Under the pieces are notes generated by a model. It worked only from the letters and a program-made list of their open reading frames with translations, was not told where the DNA came from and did no database searches. Of a DNA stretch of 64,000 nt, positions 40,114-51,946 are shown piece after piece (position 1 is the stretch's first letter; each line of letters begins with the position of its first letter). The stretch is from an uncultured Cycloclasticus sp. (lineage in GTDB: Bacteria > Pseudomonadota > Gammaproteobacteria > Methylococcales > Cycloclasticaceae). The translations under genes were made by a program, and so were the position numbers. Where the stretch lies: NCBI GenBank assembly GCA_913057515.1, contig CAJXOJ010000005.1:1-64000 (forward strand), given 5' to 3'.

Positions 40114-40181
40114 AAATTAAGCTTAGCGTTTAAGCAAGCCTTGGGGTAGGGAGCAAATTAAGCGTAGTACTTAAACAAGTC
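40114..40181. repeat. Pair of imperfect 27-bp direct repeats, 41-bp period
   Basis: 40114-40140 AAATTAAGCTTAGCGTTTAAGCAAGCC and 40155-40181 AAATTAAGCGTAGTACTTAAACAAGTC. Confidence 0.7.
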
Positions 40182-40220
40182 GTCGAAATCACAAAGCATT
40201 TGCTTTAGCTACTTTTAGCA

Positions 40221-43200
40221 TCACATATTCCGGCGGTACTGCCCGCCAACCTCAAAAAATGCATCAGTGATTTGACCTAACGAACAATAGCGGCCTGCCT
40301 CCATTAATACATCAAAGACATTCTGTTTATTTTGCACCGCTATTTGTAACGCCTTCAACGATTCGACAGCCTTCTCGCCATTTTTTTCATGCACCGCCTT
40401 TAAGCGACTGAGTTGGCTTTGCTTTTCTTCTTCGGTTGAACGTGCCAGCTCAATGCTCGTTTCCACTTCGTCCGCCATTGGGTTTTTAAACGTATTAACT
40501 CCGATAATTGGCAACTCACCGGTGTGTTTTAGCATTTCATAATTCATCGATTCATCCTGAATCTTCCCACGTTGATAGCCGGTTTCCATTGCACCTAACA
40601 CACCACCTCGCTCCGAAATCCGTTCGAACTCACGCAAAACAGCTTCTTCTACTAAGTCGGTTAGTTCATCAACAATAAATGCTCCCTGTAAAGAATTTTC
40701 ATTCTTAGCCAAGCCATATTCCTTGTTAATAATCAGTTGAATCGCCATTGCACGACGCACTGATTCCTCGGTTGGCGTGGTAACTGCCTCATCATACGCG
40801 TTCGTGTGCAGGCTATTACAGTTGTCATTAATCGCAATCAATGCCTGTAAGGTCGTACGAATATCATTAAAGTCCATCTCTTGAGCATGTAATGAGCGCC
40901 CCGATGTTTGAATATGATATTTCAATTTTTGTGAACGATCATTTGCACCGTATTTAAACCGCATGGCTACCGCCCAAATTCTGCGAGCCACACGCCCCAT
41001 CACGGTATACTCAGGATCCATACCATTCGAAAAGAAAAATGATAGATTAGCGGCAAAATCATCAATGTGCATTCCGCGTGATAAATAGCTTTCCACATAG
41101 GTAAAGCCATTAGACAAGGTGAACGCTAATTGAGATATTGGGTTCGCTCCTGCTTCAGCAATATGATAACCAGATATTGATACCGAGTAGAAGTTACGCA
41201 CTTGCTTATCAATAAAGTATTGCTGAATATCACCCATCATTTTCAGACTGAATTCAGTTGAAAAAATACAGGTGTTTTGCCCTTGATCTTCTTTAAGAAT
41301 GTCTGCTTGCACTGTACCCCGCACATTCGCTAAAGCCCAGCCTTTAATTTCTTCACGCTCGGCTTCGTTTGGATAACGCCCTTTTTCTGCTTCAAATTTA
41401 TCGCACTGCTGGTCAATCGCGGTGTTTAAGAAAAATGCTAATAACGTGGGCGCGGGGCCATTAATGGTCAGCGATACAGAGGTTGTTGGCGCACATAAGT
41501 CAAACCCATCAAACAAGACCTTCATATCATCCAAGGTGGCAATCGACACACCAGAATTACCGACTTTGCCGTAAATATCTGGGCGCACACCCGGGTCATT
41601 ACCATATAGCGTGACCGAATCAAAGGCGGTTGATAGGCGTGTTGCATCTGAACTTTCAGATAGTAGCTTAAAGCGCCGGTTGGTTCTAAACGGATCACCC
41701 TCGCCTGCAAACATACGGGCAGGATCTTCACCTTCTCGTTTAAAACTAAACACACCAGCGGTATAAGGAAAACTACCTGGTACGTTCTCTTTTAGTAAAA
41801 AGCGTAACTGCTCACCATCATCTTCAAATACAGGTGTTGATACTTTTGGAATACGTGTACCTGATAATGAATAGCTTGCGATATTGGTCGTAAAGTCTTT
41901 TCCACGAATCGTATTCACGTAGCGGTCTTGTTTATAAGCTATTTTTAGCTCTTGCCAGACATCAAGTAGTTTTTTACAACGTGGGTCGAGTGCATCTTCT
42001 CGTTTAGCTATTTGCTTACTAAACGCTTCACTAGTGCTCCCAGCATCACCCAACATGCGCTGCGCTTCTTTTAATTGTTGGCGCTCTCGAGCAACCGTTA
42101 CCTGCTCTTTAATTGTTTTATGATAATCGCGGACAGTCTCCGCAATTTCTGCCAAATAGCGCTGGCGCTCAGCGGCGATAATAGCACTACTTGTTGTCGA
42201 ACTTTTTACCTCAACAGGCGCAAAAAAACTGCCATCCCACGTATTAAGGCCCTTACTTTTGAAGGTTCTTAATAAACCTTGATACAACGCCGTAACACCA
42301 TCATCATTAAATTTTGATGCCATGGTTCCGTATATGGGCAACTCTTCGATTGGCGTTGTAAATAACTCGTAATTACGCTGGTATTGTTTTCTAACATCTC
42401 GAAAGGCATCTTCGCTGCCTTTACGGTCAAATTTATTAATTGCCACCAAATCCGCAAAGTCCAACATGTCAATTTTTTCTAACTGACTGGCCGCACCAAA
42501 CTCTGGTGTCATTACGTACATTGAGACATTAACGTATGGCACAATCCCTGCATCACCTTGCCCGATACCAGGTGTTTCCACAATAATTAAATCAAACTGA
42601 GCCACTTTACAGGCATTGATAATATCAGGTAGTGCCTGCGGCACTTCGCCTAGTGTGTCTCGTGTTGCGATAGAGCGAAAATAGATATTAGGGTGATTAA
42701 TGGCGTTCATTCGAATACGATCGCCCAACAATGCACCTCCTGTTTTACGCTTAGTTGGGTCTATTGCAATAATAGCTATTTTTAATTGCTCCAACTCCAA
42801 ACTAAAACGCCGAATTAACTCATCGGTCAATGATGATTTACCTGCGCCACCTGTGCCGGTTATACCTAGAACAGGTGTTTTAGCCCATTTTTTCGCTTCA
42901 GTCGTCAGTGCACCCGTATAGCTTTTCGGGAGTGTATTTTCATCAAGACCAGTAATAAGACGTGATAACTTCATGTACTCATTGCCAGTTAGGTCATCTG
43001 TGTTTTCTGGCAGACCCTCATCTGCTAAGTCATAGTCCGATGTCTCCATCATGTCGTTAATAATGCCTTGCAACTGCATCGACTGACCATCTGCTGGACT
43101 AAAGATATGTGACACGCCATAGGCATGAAGCTCTGCGATTTCTTCTGGCACAATAACGCCACCCCCGCCACCAAAGATTTTAATATGAGAGGCTCCCTTC

Positions 43201-43496
43201 TCCCTCAATAAATCAATCATGTATTTAAAATACTCTACATGGCCGCCCTGATACGAACTAATAGCAATACCATGTGCATCTTCTTGAATAGCCGCAGTCA
43301 CCACTTCGTGAACTGAGCGGTTATGCCCAAGGTGTATAACCTCTGCACCGGTAGACTGAAGAATCCGCCGCATAATGTTAATCGCTGCATCATGCCCGTC
43401 GAACAAGCTCGCCGCGGTCACAAAACGCACATGGTTCTTAGCTTTATATTTAGAAATATTACTGGGGTCTATAGCCGCGTTTTGTTTTGCTGACAT
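40221..43496 (-). CDS. icmF: Fused isobutyryl-CoA mutase (B12-binding + MeaB-like GTPase + mutase)
   Basis: N-terminal B12-binding domain ([33 protein letters not shown]), P-loop [22 protein letters not shown]-terminal mutase ([46 protein letters not shown]); 1091 aa. Confidence 0.95.
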   Translation of the reverse strand: MSAKQNAAIDPSNISKYKAKNHVRFVTAASLFDGHDAAINIMRRILQSTGAEVIHLGHNRSVHEVVTAAIQEDAHGIAISSYQGGHVEYFKYMIDLLREKGASHIKIFGGGGGVIVPEEIAELHAYGVSHIFSPADGQSMQLQGIINDMMETSDYDLADEGLPENTDDLTGNEYMKLSRLITGLDENTLPKSYTGALTTEAKKWAKTPVLGITGTGGAGKSSLTDELIRRFSLELEQLKIAIIAIDPTKRKTGGALLGDRIRMNAINHPNIYFRSIATRDTLGEVPQALPDIINACKVAQFDLIIVETPGIGQGDAGIVPYVNVSMYVMTPEFGAASQLEKIDMLDFADLVAINKFDRKGSEDAFRDVRKQYQRNYELFTTPIEELPIYGTMASKFNDDGVTALYQGLLRTFKSKGLNTWDGSFFAPVEVKSSTTSSAIIAAERQRYLAEIAETVRDYHKTIKEQVTVARERQQLKEAQRMLGDAGSTSEAFSKQIAKREDALDPRCKKLLDVWQELKIAYKQDRYVNTIRGKDFTTNIASYSLSGTRIPKVSTPVFEDDGEQLRFLLKENVPGSFPYTAGVFSFKREGEDPARMFAGEGDPFRTNRRFKLLSESSDATRLSTAFDSVTLYGNDPGVRPDIYGKVGNSGVSIATLDDMKVLFDGFDLCAPTTSVSLTINGPAPTLLAFFLNTAIDQQCDKFEAEKGRYPNEAEREEIKGWALANVRGTVQADILKEDQGQNTCIFSTEFSLKMMGDIQQYFIDKQVRNFYSVSISGYHIAEAGANPISQLAFTLSNGFTYVESYLSRGMHIDDFAANLSFFFSNGMDPEYTVMGRVARRIWAVAMRFKYGANDRSQKLKYHIQTSGRSLHAQEMDFNDIRTTLQALIAINDNCNSLHTNAYDEAVTTPTEESVRRAMAIQLIINKEYGLAKNENSLQGAFIVDELTDLVEEAVLREFERISERGGVLGAMETGYQRGKIQDESMNYEMLKHTGELPIIGVNTFKNPMADEVETSIELARSTEEEKQSQLSRLKAVHEKNGEKAVESLKALQIAVQNKQNVFDVLMEAGRYCSLGQITDAFFEVGGQYRRNM

Positions 43497-43505
43497 CGTG
43501 AACTC

Positions 43506-45125
43506 CTAATTGTTTTCCCTTAATTCAATACGCCTGATTTTTCCCGAAATTGTTTTCGGTAGTGATTCAACATATTCAATCTCACGTGGGTACTTATATG
43601 GGGCTGTGAGTGTTTTCATAAACGTTTGGATTTCCTTCGTTAACTCATCACTTGGCTGGTACCCTTCCGCTAAGATGATAAAGGCCTTAACAATTTCACC
43701 GCGTGCTTGATCCGGCTTACCAATAGCCGCCGACTCGAGAACCGCTGGGTGCTCTAATAATGCACTTTCAACTTCAAATGGGCTAATCCTGTATCCTGAG
43801 GAGCTAATAATGTCATCTGAACGGCCAACAAACCAATAATAACCATCTTCATCAACTGTGCCATTATCACCGGTATGATACCAACCGTTTTTAAAACATT
43901 TAGCGGTAGCTTGATCATCTTTCCAGTACCCGGCAAACATACCCGGTTGAAGTGGCTCTGTAATTTCAATAGCAATACTGCCCACTATATTAACAGCGCA
44001 AATATCTCCATTTTCATCTACAATTTGCACATTAACACCGGGCACAGGTTTACCCATAGAACCCGGCTTAACTGGCATACATGGGTAATTTGCTACAATA
44101 TTAATCGTTTCTGTTTGACCATAACCATCATAAATATTGCACCCTGTTGCTTTTTTCCATATTTTTATAACCTCTGGGTTTAGTGGCTCTCCGGCTCCTA
44201 GTGCATGGCGCACAGAGCTTAAGTTATAGCTGGATAAATCCATTTGAGCAAACACTCGATAGACCGTTGGTGGCGCACAAAAGGTAGTCACACCTAGTTT
44301 TTCAATCAAGTTAAGGTGTAACTCAGCATCAAACCCTGAGCCATCAAACAACACCATAGCCGAGCCCATTTGCCAAGGTGAAAACAACATCCCCCACGCT
44401 GCTTTAGCCCAACCTGTGTCAGACAGTGTCCAATGAATATCACTTTCTTGTTGGTCCATCCAATATCGGCCCGTAATCGTATGCGCGTAAGCATACCCGT
44501 TATCACGTGGTACCATTTTTGGCATGCCTGTTGTGCCGGATGTAAAATAAATCATCATCAAATCCGAGGCTTTACTTCGTTCTAACTTAGATTTATCTAG
44601 TTTTACACTGAATGTTTTCGTCAAACTTTCAAAGGTGTTCCAACCTTTCGTTTGTTCTCCAATAACAATCAATGTTTTAAGGCTTGGGCAGTTAGCTTTT
44701 ATTTCATCAACTTTACTCGCATTATTTGCTGTCACAATGGCTATGTTCGCTTTTGAGCGGTTAATACGGTATTCGATATCTTTTGATGTTAGCAAGTTAG
44801 TCCCGGGCATGGTCACGACGCCTAATTTACAACACCCCACCATCACCGAGTACCACTCACCAATACGAGGAATCATAACAAAGGCTAGGTCGCCTTTTTT
44901 TACCCCTAAACTGAGTAGGCCATTAGCAAACTGGTTGGAACTATTAGCTAGATCACTAAATTGATAATGCCTTACATTCTCACCACTTTTATCAACTTCG
45001 ATAAATGCAAGCTTGTCGGCTTCTTCAGCTCTTCTATCAATAACATCGAAGCCAAAATTATAATTCTCTGGTATTTCTAATTTGTACGATGATTTAATTT
45101 CATCATATTGAGTCATATTCAGCAC
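43506..45125 (-). CDS. Acyl-CoA synthetase, medium-chain/butyryl-CoA synthetase-like (AMP-binding)
   Basis: MIYFTSGTTGMPKMVPRD, YDGYGQTETINIVANYP, GWYHTGDNGTVDEDGYYWFVGRSDDIISSSGYRISPFEVES, KTISGKIRRIELR. AAGGAGG lies 5 nt upstream of GTG 45125; ATG 45116 is an alternative; the ORF opens at 45206. Confidence 0.88.
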   Translation of the reverse strand: MLNMTQYDEIKSSYKLEIPENYNFGFDVIDRRAEEADKLAFIEVDKSGENVRHYQFSDLANSSNQFANGLLSLGVKKGDLAFVMIPRIGEWYSVMVGCCKLGVVTMPGTNLLTSKDIEYRINRSKANIAIVTANNASKVDEIKANCPSLKTLIVIGEQTKGWNTFESLTKTFSVKLDKSKLERSKASDLMMIYFTSGTTGMPKMVPRDNGYAYAHTITGRYWMDQQESDIHWTLSDTGWAKAAWGMLFSPWQMGSAMVLFDGSGFDAELHLNLIEKLGVTTFCAPPTVYRVFAQMDLSSYNLSSVRHALGAGEPLNPEVIKIWKKATGCNIYDGYGQTETINIVANYPCMPVKPGSMGKPVPGVNVQIVDENGDICAVNIVGSIAIEITEPLQPGMFAGYWKDDQATAKCFKNGWYHTGDNGTVDEDGYYWFVGRSDDIISSSGYRISPFEVESALLEHPAVLESAAIGKPDQARGEIVKAFIILAEGYQPSDELTKEIQTFMKTLTAPYKYPREIEYVESLPKTISGKIRRIELRENN

Positions 45126-45260
45126 AGCCCCCTCCTTTTTATCTTTATTTTTTAGTCTGATTGCCTGTTTTAGCTTATCATTTTCTAATTGATAGTCAAA
45201 AAACACATTTCAACATTCTCAGCATTATAAATACTCTTTAATCATTCAATGACAAGTATA

Positions 45261-45297
45261 AAAAAAGCCTCCATAAACGAATCTATGGAAGCTTTTT
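45261..45297 (-). terminator. Rho-independent terminator downstream of purA
   Basis: AAAAAGCTTCCATAGATTCGTTTATGGAGGCTTTTTT hairpin with T tract. Confidence 0.85.
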
Positions 45298-45322
45298 ATC
45301 TATCTAGTGAGTCTTTTAAAAA

Positions 45323-46618
<1,296 letters not shown>

Positions 46619-46664
46619 CTATCTCTATTTAATATTTTATGATTTAAAGTTTATAGCCAATCTG

Positions 46665-47840
46665 CTATTCGCTGACTTGCCATTGACCCTGTGCGTTTAT
46701 AAGGGTCAACGTATGCTCGGGTTGTTGCTGATCGCCGGCCAGTTCTTGAACGACAATTTTACCGTTAGCCCTGAGTTTGCGAATAACATCGTGTAAGTCG
46801 GGATCATTAACATCGGGGGCTAATATAACCTCTTCAGTTTGCTCCTCATCCAACGAACTCAGTGCAGATAAAACTTTAACATCAGCACTAAAGCCGGTAG
46901 CCGGCAATGTACTGTCTAATTGCCCTGTTAAGTTGTCATATCTGCCACCACGAGCCACCTCAGATCCAAAGCCAGGCACAAAAGCAGCAAACACAATACC
47001 GGTTTGGTATTGGTAACAACGCAATTCTCCAAGGTCGAAGTATAACGGTAATGCTGGGTATATACTTTGTAATAACTCAGCGACCTGCTGGAGTTCTTCA
47101 ATGGCATTAATAACCTCTGTTCCACCTACTGCTAAACTAGTTTTAGCCTCTTCAAGTACTGATACATCGCCATTCAAGCTCAATAATTGATAAAAGGCAT
47201 GATGCCAAGCAGTATCTAGCTGATAAGTCGTTAACAATTCGTCAAGTTCATCAGCTGCTTTACGTTGTAGCACTTCAAATAAATCCGCTTCTTGCTCAAC
47301 TCCTAGGCCTGCATTTTTTGCGAGGTCTCTAAAAATAGCAACATGCCCCAAGTCCAAATGGACCTCTTGTAGACCTGCTATCGCTAATGTTTCAAGCATT
47401 AAGCGAATAATTTCAACATCACTTTTGATATGCTGACTGCCATACAATTCAACACCAACCTGTATAGGGCTGCGTGATTTTTCAATTTTCGCGCCTCGGG
47501 CCTGCAGCACTGAACCTAAATAACACAGTCTCGTTGGCGATGAATCCGTATGAATATGATGTGAGGCTATACGTGCTACTTGTGGCGTCATATCAGCCCT
47601 AATCCCCAATGCTTTACCACTAATCTGATCGGTTAGATTAAATGTTTGAAGAGCTAATTCACTGCCTGTACCGGTTAGCAAGGTATCTCTAAATTCAACC
47701 ATCGGCGGAATAACATACTGATAGCCCCATGAATGAAACAAATCTAATAATTCACGGCGCATTCTTTCTAAACGCTTGGCATCACTTGGCAGTAAGGCAT
47801 CAATACCTTCTGGCAACATCCAACTATTTTTCTTAACCAT
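46665..47840 (-). CDS. hisZ: ATP phosphoribosyltransferase regulatory subunit
   Basis: HisRS-like: WMLPEGIDALLPSDAKRLERMRRELLDLFHSWGYQYVIPPMVEF, GIRADMTPQVARI, ARGGRYDNL; upstream of purA. Confidence 0.93.
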   Translation of the reverse strand: MVKKNSWMLPEGIDALLPSDAKRLERMRRELLDLFHSWGYQYVIPPMVEFRDTLLTGTGSELALQTFNLTDQISGKALGIRADMTPQVARIASHHIHTDSSPTRLCYLGSVLQARGAKIEKSRSPIQVGVELYGSQHIKSDVEIIRLMLETLAIAGLQEVHLDLGHVAIFRDLAKNAGLGVEQEADLFEVLQRKAADELDELLTTYQLDTAWHHAFYQLLSLNGDVSVLEEAKTSLAVGGTEVINAIEELQQVAELLQSIYPALPLYFDLGELRCYQYQTGIVFAAFVPGFGSEVARGGRYDNLTGQLDSTLPATGFSADVKVLSALSSLDEEQTEEVILAPDVNDPDLHDVIRKLRANGKIVVQELAGDQQQPEHTLTLINAQGQWQVSE

Positions 47841-47855
47841 TTATTTGCTTAAACC

Positions 47856-48044
47856 TTAACGCACCAGCGTTAATAATATGACGCCCGCAATCATGCTGAC
47901 GAGCCCTGATAGGCGGATAGCTTTATCATCCATTTCCATTAAGCGTTGGTAGGTTTTACGTAATGAGTTAGGGCTTATAAATGGGATTATCCCTTCTAAC
48001 ACTAGCACCAACGCTATGGCTGCAAAAAGTTCTTCCCATGCCAT
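47856..48044 (-). CDS. DUF2065 (YjeT) family small membrane protein
   Basis: MAWEELFAAIALVLVLEGIIPFISPNSLRKTYQRLMEMDDKAIRLSGLVSMIAGVILL between hflC and hisZ. Confidence 0.9.
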   Translation of the reverse strand: MAWEELFAAIALVLVLEGIIPFISPNSLRKTYQRLMEMDDKAIRLSGLVSMIAGVILLTLVR

Positions 48045-48084
48045 TATACGTAAACCTCTTCCTTAACACGCCTTTAACGTAAGC

Positions 48085-48942
48085 TTACTGCTTCTTAAAA
48101 TATTCAAAGAAATCCGAAGTTGGTTCAAGAACGATAAGGTCATTTCCTGACCCCATACTCTTACGGTAAGCATCTAAGCTACGATAGAAAGCAAAAAACT
48201 CTTTATTCTTATTGTATGCATTGGCATAAGTTTGAGCGGCTTGCGCATCGCCTTTACCACGTAGTTCTTGTGATTCTTTATAAGCTGTCGCTAAAATAAT
48301 TTCACCTTGCTTATCGGCATCAGCTTTAATTCTTTCGGCCGCTTCTTTACCTCTTGACCGGAAGTCACGTGCCACTCGTTCACGTTCTGATTCCATTCTT
48401 TTGTAAACTGATGCGCTCACCTCATCTGGCAAATCAATACGCTTAATACGAACGTCAGTAATATCAATGCCTAGACCTTTGCCTAACAAGTTCATGTCTT
48501 CAACAAGACCTAAACGGATTTTATCTCTACCGACCGAAATGAGCTCTTTAATTGTTTGCTTACTAAACGCCGCTCTCATCCCTTCTTTTACAAACTGATT
48601 CAAACGAGTATCAACTTGACGAGGATCACCACCAACAGCACGGTAAAAATTATCAACATTAGAAATTTTCCACTTAACAAATGTATCTACAATCACATTT
48701 TTCTTTTCTGACGTTAAAAAACGCTCAGGTCTAGAATCGAGTGTTTGTAGGCGCCCATCAAACTTCTTTACATTGTTAATAAATGGGAATTTAAAGTGTA
48801 ACCCAGGCTCAAGGTCAGTTCGAACAATTTCACCTAGGCGAAATACGATCACTTTTTCACGCTGGTCTACCGTAAAGAAGCTGCCCGAGGCTATGAAAAG
48901 GGCAATCACTATAATAATCAATATCATTGGGTTCATTTTCAT
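48085..48942 (-). CDS. hflC: FtsH protease modulator HflC
   Basis: SFFTVDQREKVIVFRLGEIVRTDLEPGLHFKFPFINNVKKFDGRLQTLD; SPFH domain. Confidence 0.96.
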   Translation of the reverse strand: MKMNPMILIIIVIALFIASGSFFTVDQREKVIVFRLGEIVRTDLEPGLHFKFPFINNVKKFDGRLQTLDSRPERFLTSEKKNVIVDTFVKWKISNVDNFYRAVGGDPRQVDTRLNQFVKEGMRAAFSKQTIKELISVGRDKIRLGLVEDMNLLGKGLGIDITDVRIKRIDLPDEVSASVYKRMESERERVARDFRSRGKEAAERIKADADKQGEIILATAYKESQELRGKGDAQAAQTYANAYNKNKEFFAFYRSLDAYRKSMGSGNDLIVLEPTSDFFEYFKKQ

Positions 48943-50147
48943 TATCTTCCCCTCCCGCTATCTCTGTAACTGGTATCTCGGCCCGAATTAGTAGGCGTGC
49001 TTTTTTCTGGTGGTGTTATAAAACGGTTTGGAGCTGCCGCAGGCTGAGTGGCTGAAGACTCTATCAGTTTATCAACTGGTAGATACATGACGTTATTACC
49101 CCCTTTAACATCCATAATGACTTTCTTAGAATTACCTAACACATCTTCCATTGTTTCTAAGTACAGTCGTTTACGCGTCACCTCTGGTGCCACTTCGTAT
49201 TGCACTAATAATTGGTCAAAACGAGACGCATCACCGGCAGCTTCTGCCTTCACGCGCTCTTCATACGCCTGTGCCTCTTGCACAATTCTTGACGCTGCAC
49301 CACGTGCTTTAGGTATTATTTCATTGGAATAGGCCTGCGACTCGTTAATAAAACGCTGCTCATCTTCACGTGCTCTAATAGCATCAGAAAAGGCACCTTG
49401 CACTTCTTCTGGTGGTTGCGCCTCAACCAAATTGACCGACGAAACAATCAGACCAGTTTTATAATCATCTAACATAGCTTGAAGTTTCGCTTCAACTTTC
49501 GCCACCACTTCGCTTCTACCCTCTGTTAACACAAAATCCATTTTATTTTTGCCAATGACCGAGCGTAAAGCACTCTCAGCTGATTGCTTTAGTGTTACTT
49601 CAGGTGCTCTTACATTAAAAATGTAATCTTGTGCACTTTTAACTTTATATTGAACAGCTAAACGGACATCAATAATATTTTCATCTTCGGTCAACATCAA
49701 TGCTTCTTTGCGAACACCGCTTGATGCTTGTTGATTGGCGCCAGAACGGTAGCCAATTTCTATAAATCGTTGTTGGTCAACATTGATAATCATTGCGCTA
49801 TCAATTGGACGAGGGAAACGCCAATGTGGCCCTGGCAACGTTGTTTCATGGTACTTACCAAAACGCAGTATTACCCCTCTGTTTCCTTCATCAACAATGT
49901 AGATACCAGAGGCCATCCAGATTAGAGCAGCTAATCCGATTAATATACCAATATTGGCGCCAGACGGACCACTCGGTGACTTTTTGCTGGCTGTTCCTTT
50001 AGAACCACCGCCGCCAAATAGCCCCCCAAACTTATCTTGCAACGAACGCACTAACTCATCAAGATCAGGAGGTGTTTGCTGTTCTTTTTTGCGCCCACTC
50101 CACGGGTCTTTCTTATTTTTATCGTTATCTGAATCATCCCAAGACAT
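48942..50147 (-). CDS. hflK: FtsH protease modulator HflK
   Basis: ASGIYIVDEGNRGVILRFGKYHETTLPGPHWRFPRPIDS; SPFH domain; upstream of hflC. Confidence 0.96.
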   Translation of the reverse strand: MSWDDSDNDKNKKDPWSGRKKEQQTPPDLDELVRSLQDKFGGLFGGGGSKGTASKKSPSGPSGANIGILIGLAALIWMASGIYIVDEGNRGVILRFGKYHETTLPGPHWRFPRPIDSAMIINVDQQRFIEIGYRSGANQQASSGVRKEALMLTEDENIIDVRLAVQYKVKSAQDYIFNVRAPEVTLKQSAESALRSVIGKNKMDFVLTEGRSEVVAKVEAKLQAMLDDYKTGLIVSSVNLVEAQPPEEVQGAFSDAIRAREDEQRFINESQAYSNEIIPKARGAASRIVQEAQAYEERVKAEAAGDASRFDQLLVQYEVAPEVTRKRLYLETMEDVLGNSKKVIMDVKGGNNVMYLPVDKLIESSATQPAAAPNRFITPPEKSTPTNSGRDTSYRDSGRGR

Positions 50148-50243
50148 AGTTAAAACCTCAACTTAATAATTATTTTATTCCAACGGCTAATTTTAGGGTG
50201 CTACGCCATGCTAAGCAAGAATTAAACAACTAATTCCGCCTAG

Positions 50244-51509
50244 CTAGGCTAAATAACACTCAATTAAATGCTTATACTTATTCGATATATTTACTTCTAT
50301 AACCCAGCAACCATCATCTCGATTTTCTTCACTAATAATTTGTGCGACTTGAAATAACTGCGCACGTAACTTTGCTTCTTCGGGCTTCAAAACGATCGTT
50401 GTTCGCGTGTTTTCGTCGTGACAATGCGTAGACAGTGTTTCTAGTAAAAGATTCACCCCATCATTTAAGATAGCAGATAGCCATACAGCCTTCACATACC
50501 CCTCATCGTCTTTATCTATGTGTGCATCTACTGCAGAAAGGCGGTCAATTTTGTTATAAACCATTATTTGCGGAATTTTATCCGCGCCTATCTGCTTTAA
50601 AACAGAGTTAACTTCCTGTATTTGCTCATGACGATTTGGGCTGCTTGCATCTACCACGTGTAATAGTAAGTCAGCTTCAATCGTCTCTTGTAGTGTAGAA
50701 CGAAAGGCTGCCACCAATTCATGCGGCAAATCTTGAATAAAGCCCACTGTATCGGCAAGCACCAACTCACCATAGTCAGGAAGCTTTACTTGCCTTAACG
50801 TTGGATCTAACGTTGCAAATAGCTGATCAGCAGCATAAATTGATGACTCTGTCACCACGTTAAATAAAGTGGACTTCCCAGCATTGGTATAACCAACTAA
50901 AGACACCGTGGGCACATCCGCACGCTGCCTGCTGCGTCGCCCTTGATCGCGCTGCTTATTTACCTTGGCCAAACGCGTTTTAATTTGACGAATACGCTGA
51001 CCAATTAGTCGACGGTCGGTTTCTAATTGCGTTTCACCCGGCCCACGTAAACCAATACCACCTTTTTGTCTTTCAAGGTGAGTCCAACCTCTAATCAAAC
51101 GCGTTGATAAATGTTGTAACTGCGCTAATTCTACTTGCAGCTTACCCTCAAACGATTTTGCACGTTGAGCAAAAATATCAAGAATCAAGTTCGTACGATC
51201 TAACACACGAACTTCTAATTCTTTTTCTAAATTTCGCTGCTGACTTGGGCTAAGGCTATGGTTGAATAAAACAATATCTGCACAGGTTTCATGCAACACT
51301 CGTTTCACTTCTTCTAGCTTGCCTTTTCCAACAAAATACCTAGCATCGGGTGTTCGCCGAGAACCCGTAATGGTCGCCAAAGGTTCTACATTAGCCGATA
51401 TCACTAGCTGTACAAACTCGCTCAGATCATCTTCTGAGAAGCTCTCATTAATGGATAAATGAACGATGAGCGCCTTTTCACCCGTATCCGGACGATCAAA
51501 CAGCTCCAC
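50244..51509 (-). CDS. hflX: Ribosome-associated GTPase HflX
   Basis: RQKGGIGLRGPGETQLETDRRLI, VSLVGYTNAGKSTLFNVVT, ADTVGFIQDLPHELVAAF. Confidence 0.97.
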   Translation of the reverse strand: MELFDRPDTGEKALIVHLSINESFSEDDLSEFVQLVISANVEPLATITGSRRTPDARYFVGKGKLEEVKRVLHETCADIVLFNHSLSPSQQRNLEKELEVRVLDRTNLILDIFAQRAKSFEGKLQVELAQLQHLSTRLIRGWTHLERQKGGIGLRGPGETQLETDRRLIGQRIRQIKTRLAKVNKQRDQGRRSRQRADVPTVSLVGYTNAGKSTLFNVVTESSIYAADQLFATLDPTLRQVKLPDYGELVLADTVGFIQDLPHELVAAFRSTLQETIEADLLLHVVDASSPNRHEQIQEVNSVLKQIGADKIPQIMVYNKIDRLSAVDAHIDKDDEGYVKAVWLSAILNDGVNLLLETLSTHCHDENTRTTIVLKPEEAKLRAQLFQVAQIISEENRDDGCWVIEVNISNKYKHLIECYLA

Positions 51510-51553
51510 TAAATAAGCTCCTTGAGAATGACTAGCACACGCAAAATAACAAC

Positions 51554-51787
51554 CTAAGCTTCTTCGTCACCACGAGGCATTGTTACCGCTCTTGCAGGCA
51601 CAACGGTTGAAATAGCATGCTTGTAAACCATTTGATTAATCGCATTTTTCAAAATCACAACATATTGATCAAAAGATTCAATCTGCCCCTGTAGTTTAAT
51701 ACCATTCACTAAAAAAATAGCGACCGAAATATGTTCCTTTCTTAATGTATTTAGGAATGTATCCTGTAAATTATGTCCCTTAGACAT
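51554..51787 (-). CDS. hfq: RNA chaperone Hfq
   Basis: [66 protein letters not shown]. Confidence 0.98.
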   Translation of the reverse strand: MSKGHNLQDTFLNTLRKEHISVAIFLVNGIKLQGQIESFDQYVVILKNAINQMVYKHAISTVVPARAVTMPRGDEEA

Positions 51788-51946
51788 ATCATTTCTCCTT
51801 ATTATTATTCAACTTCACCCAATCGCCCAAAATCATCAAACTCACTTTATTTTGCAGCGCAACAAATTGTACCGCAAAATGAATAAACGGGTCGCATAAT
51901 ACTTACTAATTACTATTAATGATGGCGTTACCTTGTTATTTCAAGT

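Noticed and set aside
50238-50249. GCCTAGCTAGGC 12-bp palindrome overlapping the hflX 3' end
   Set aside because: Too short and without a T run; chance occurrence plausible.
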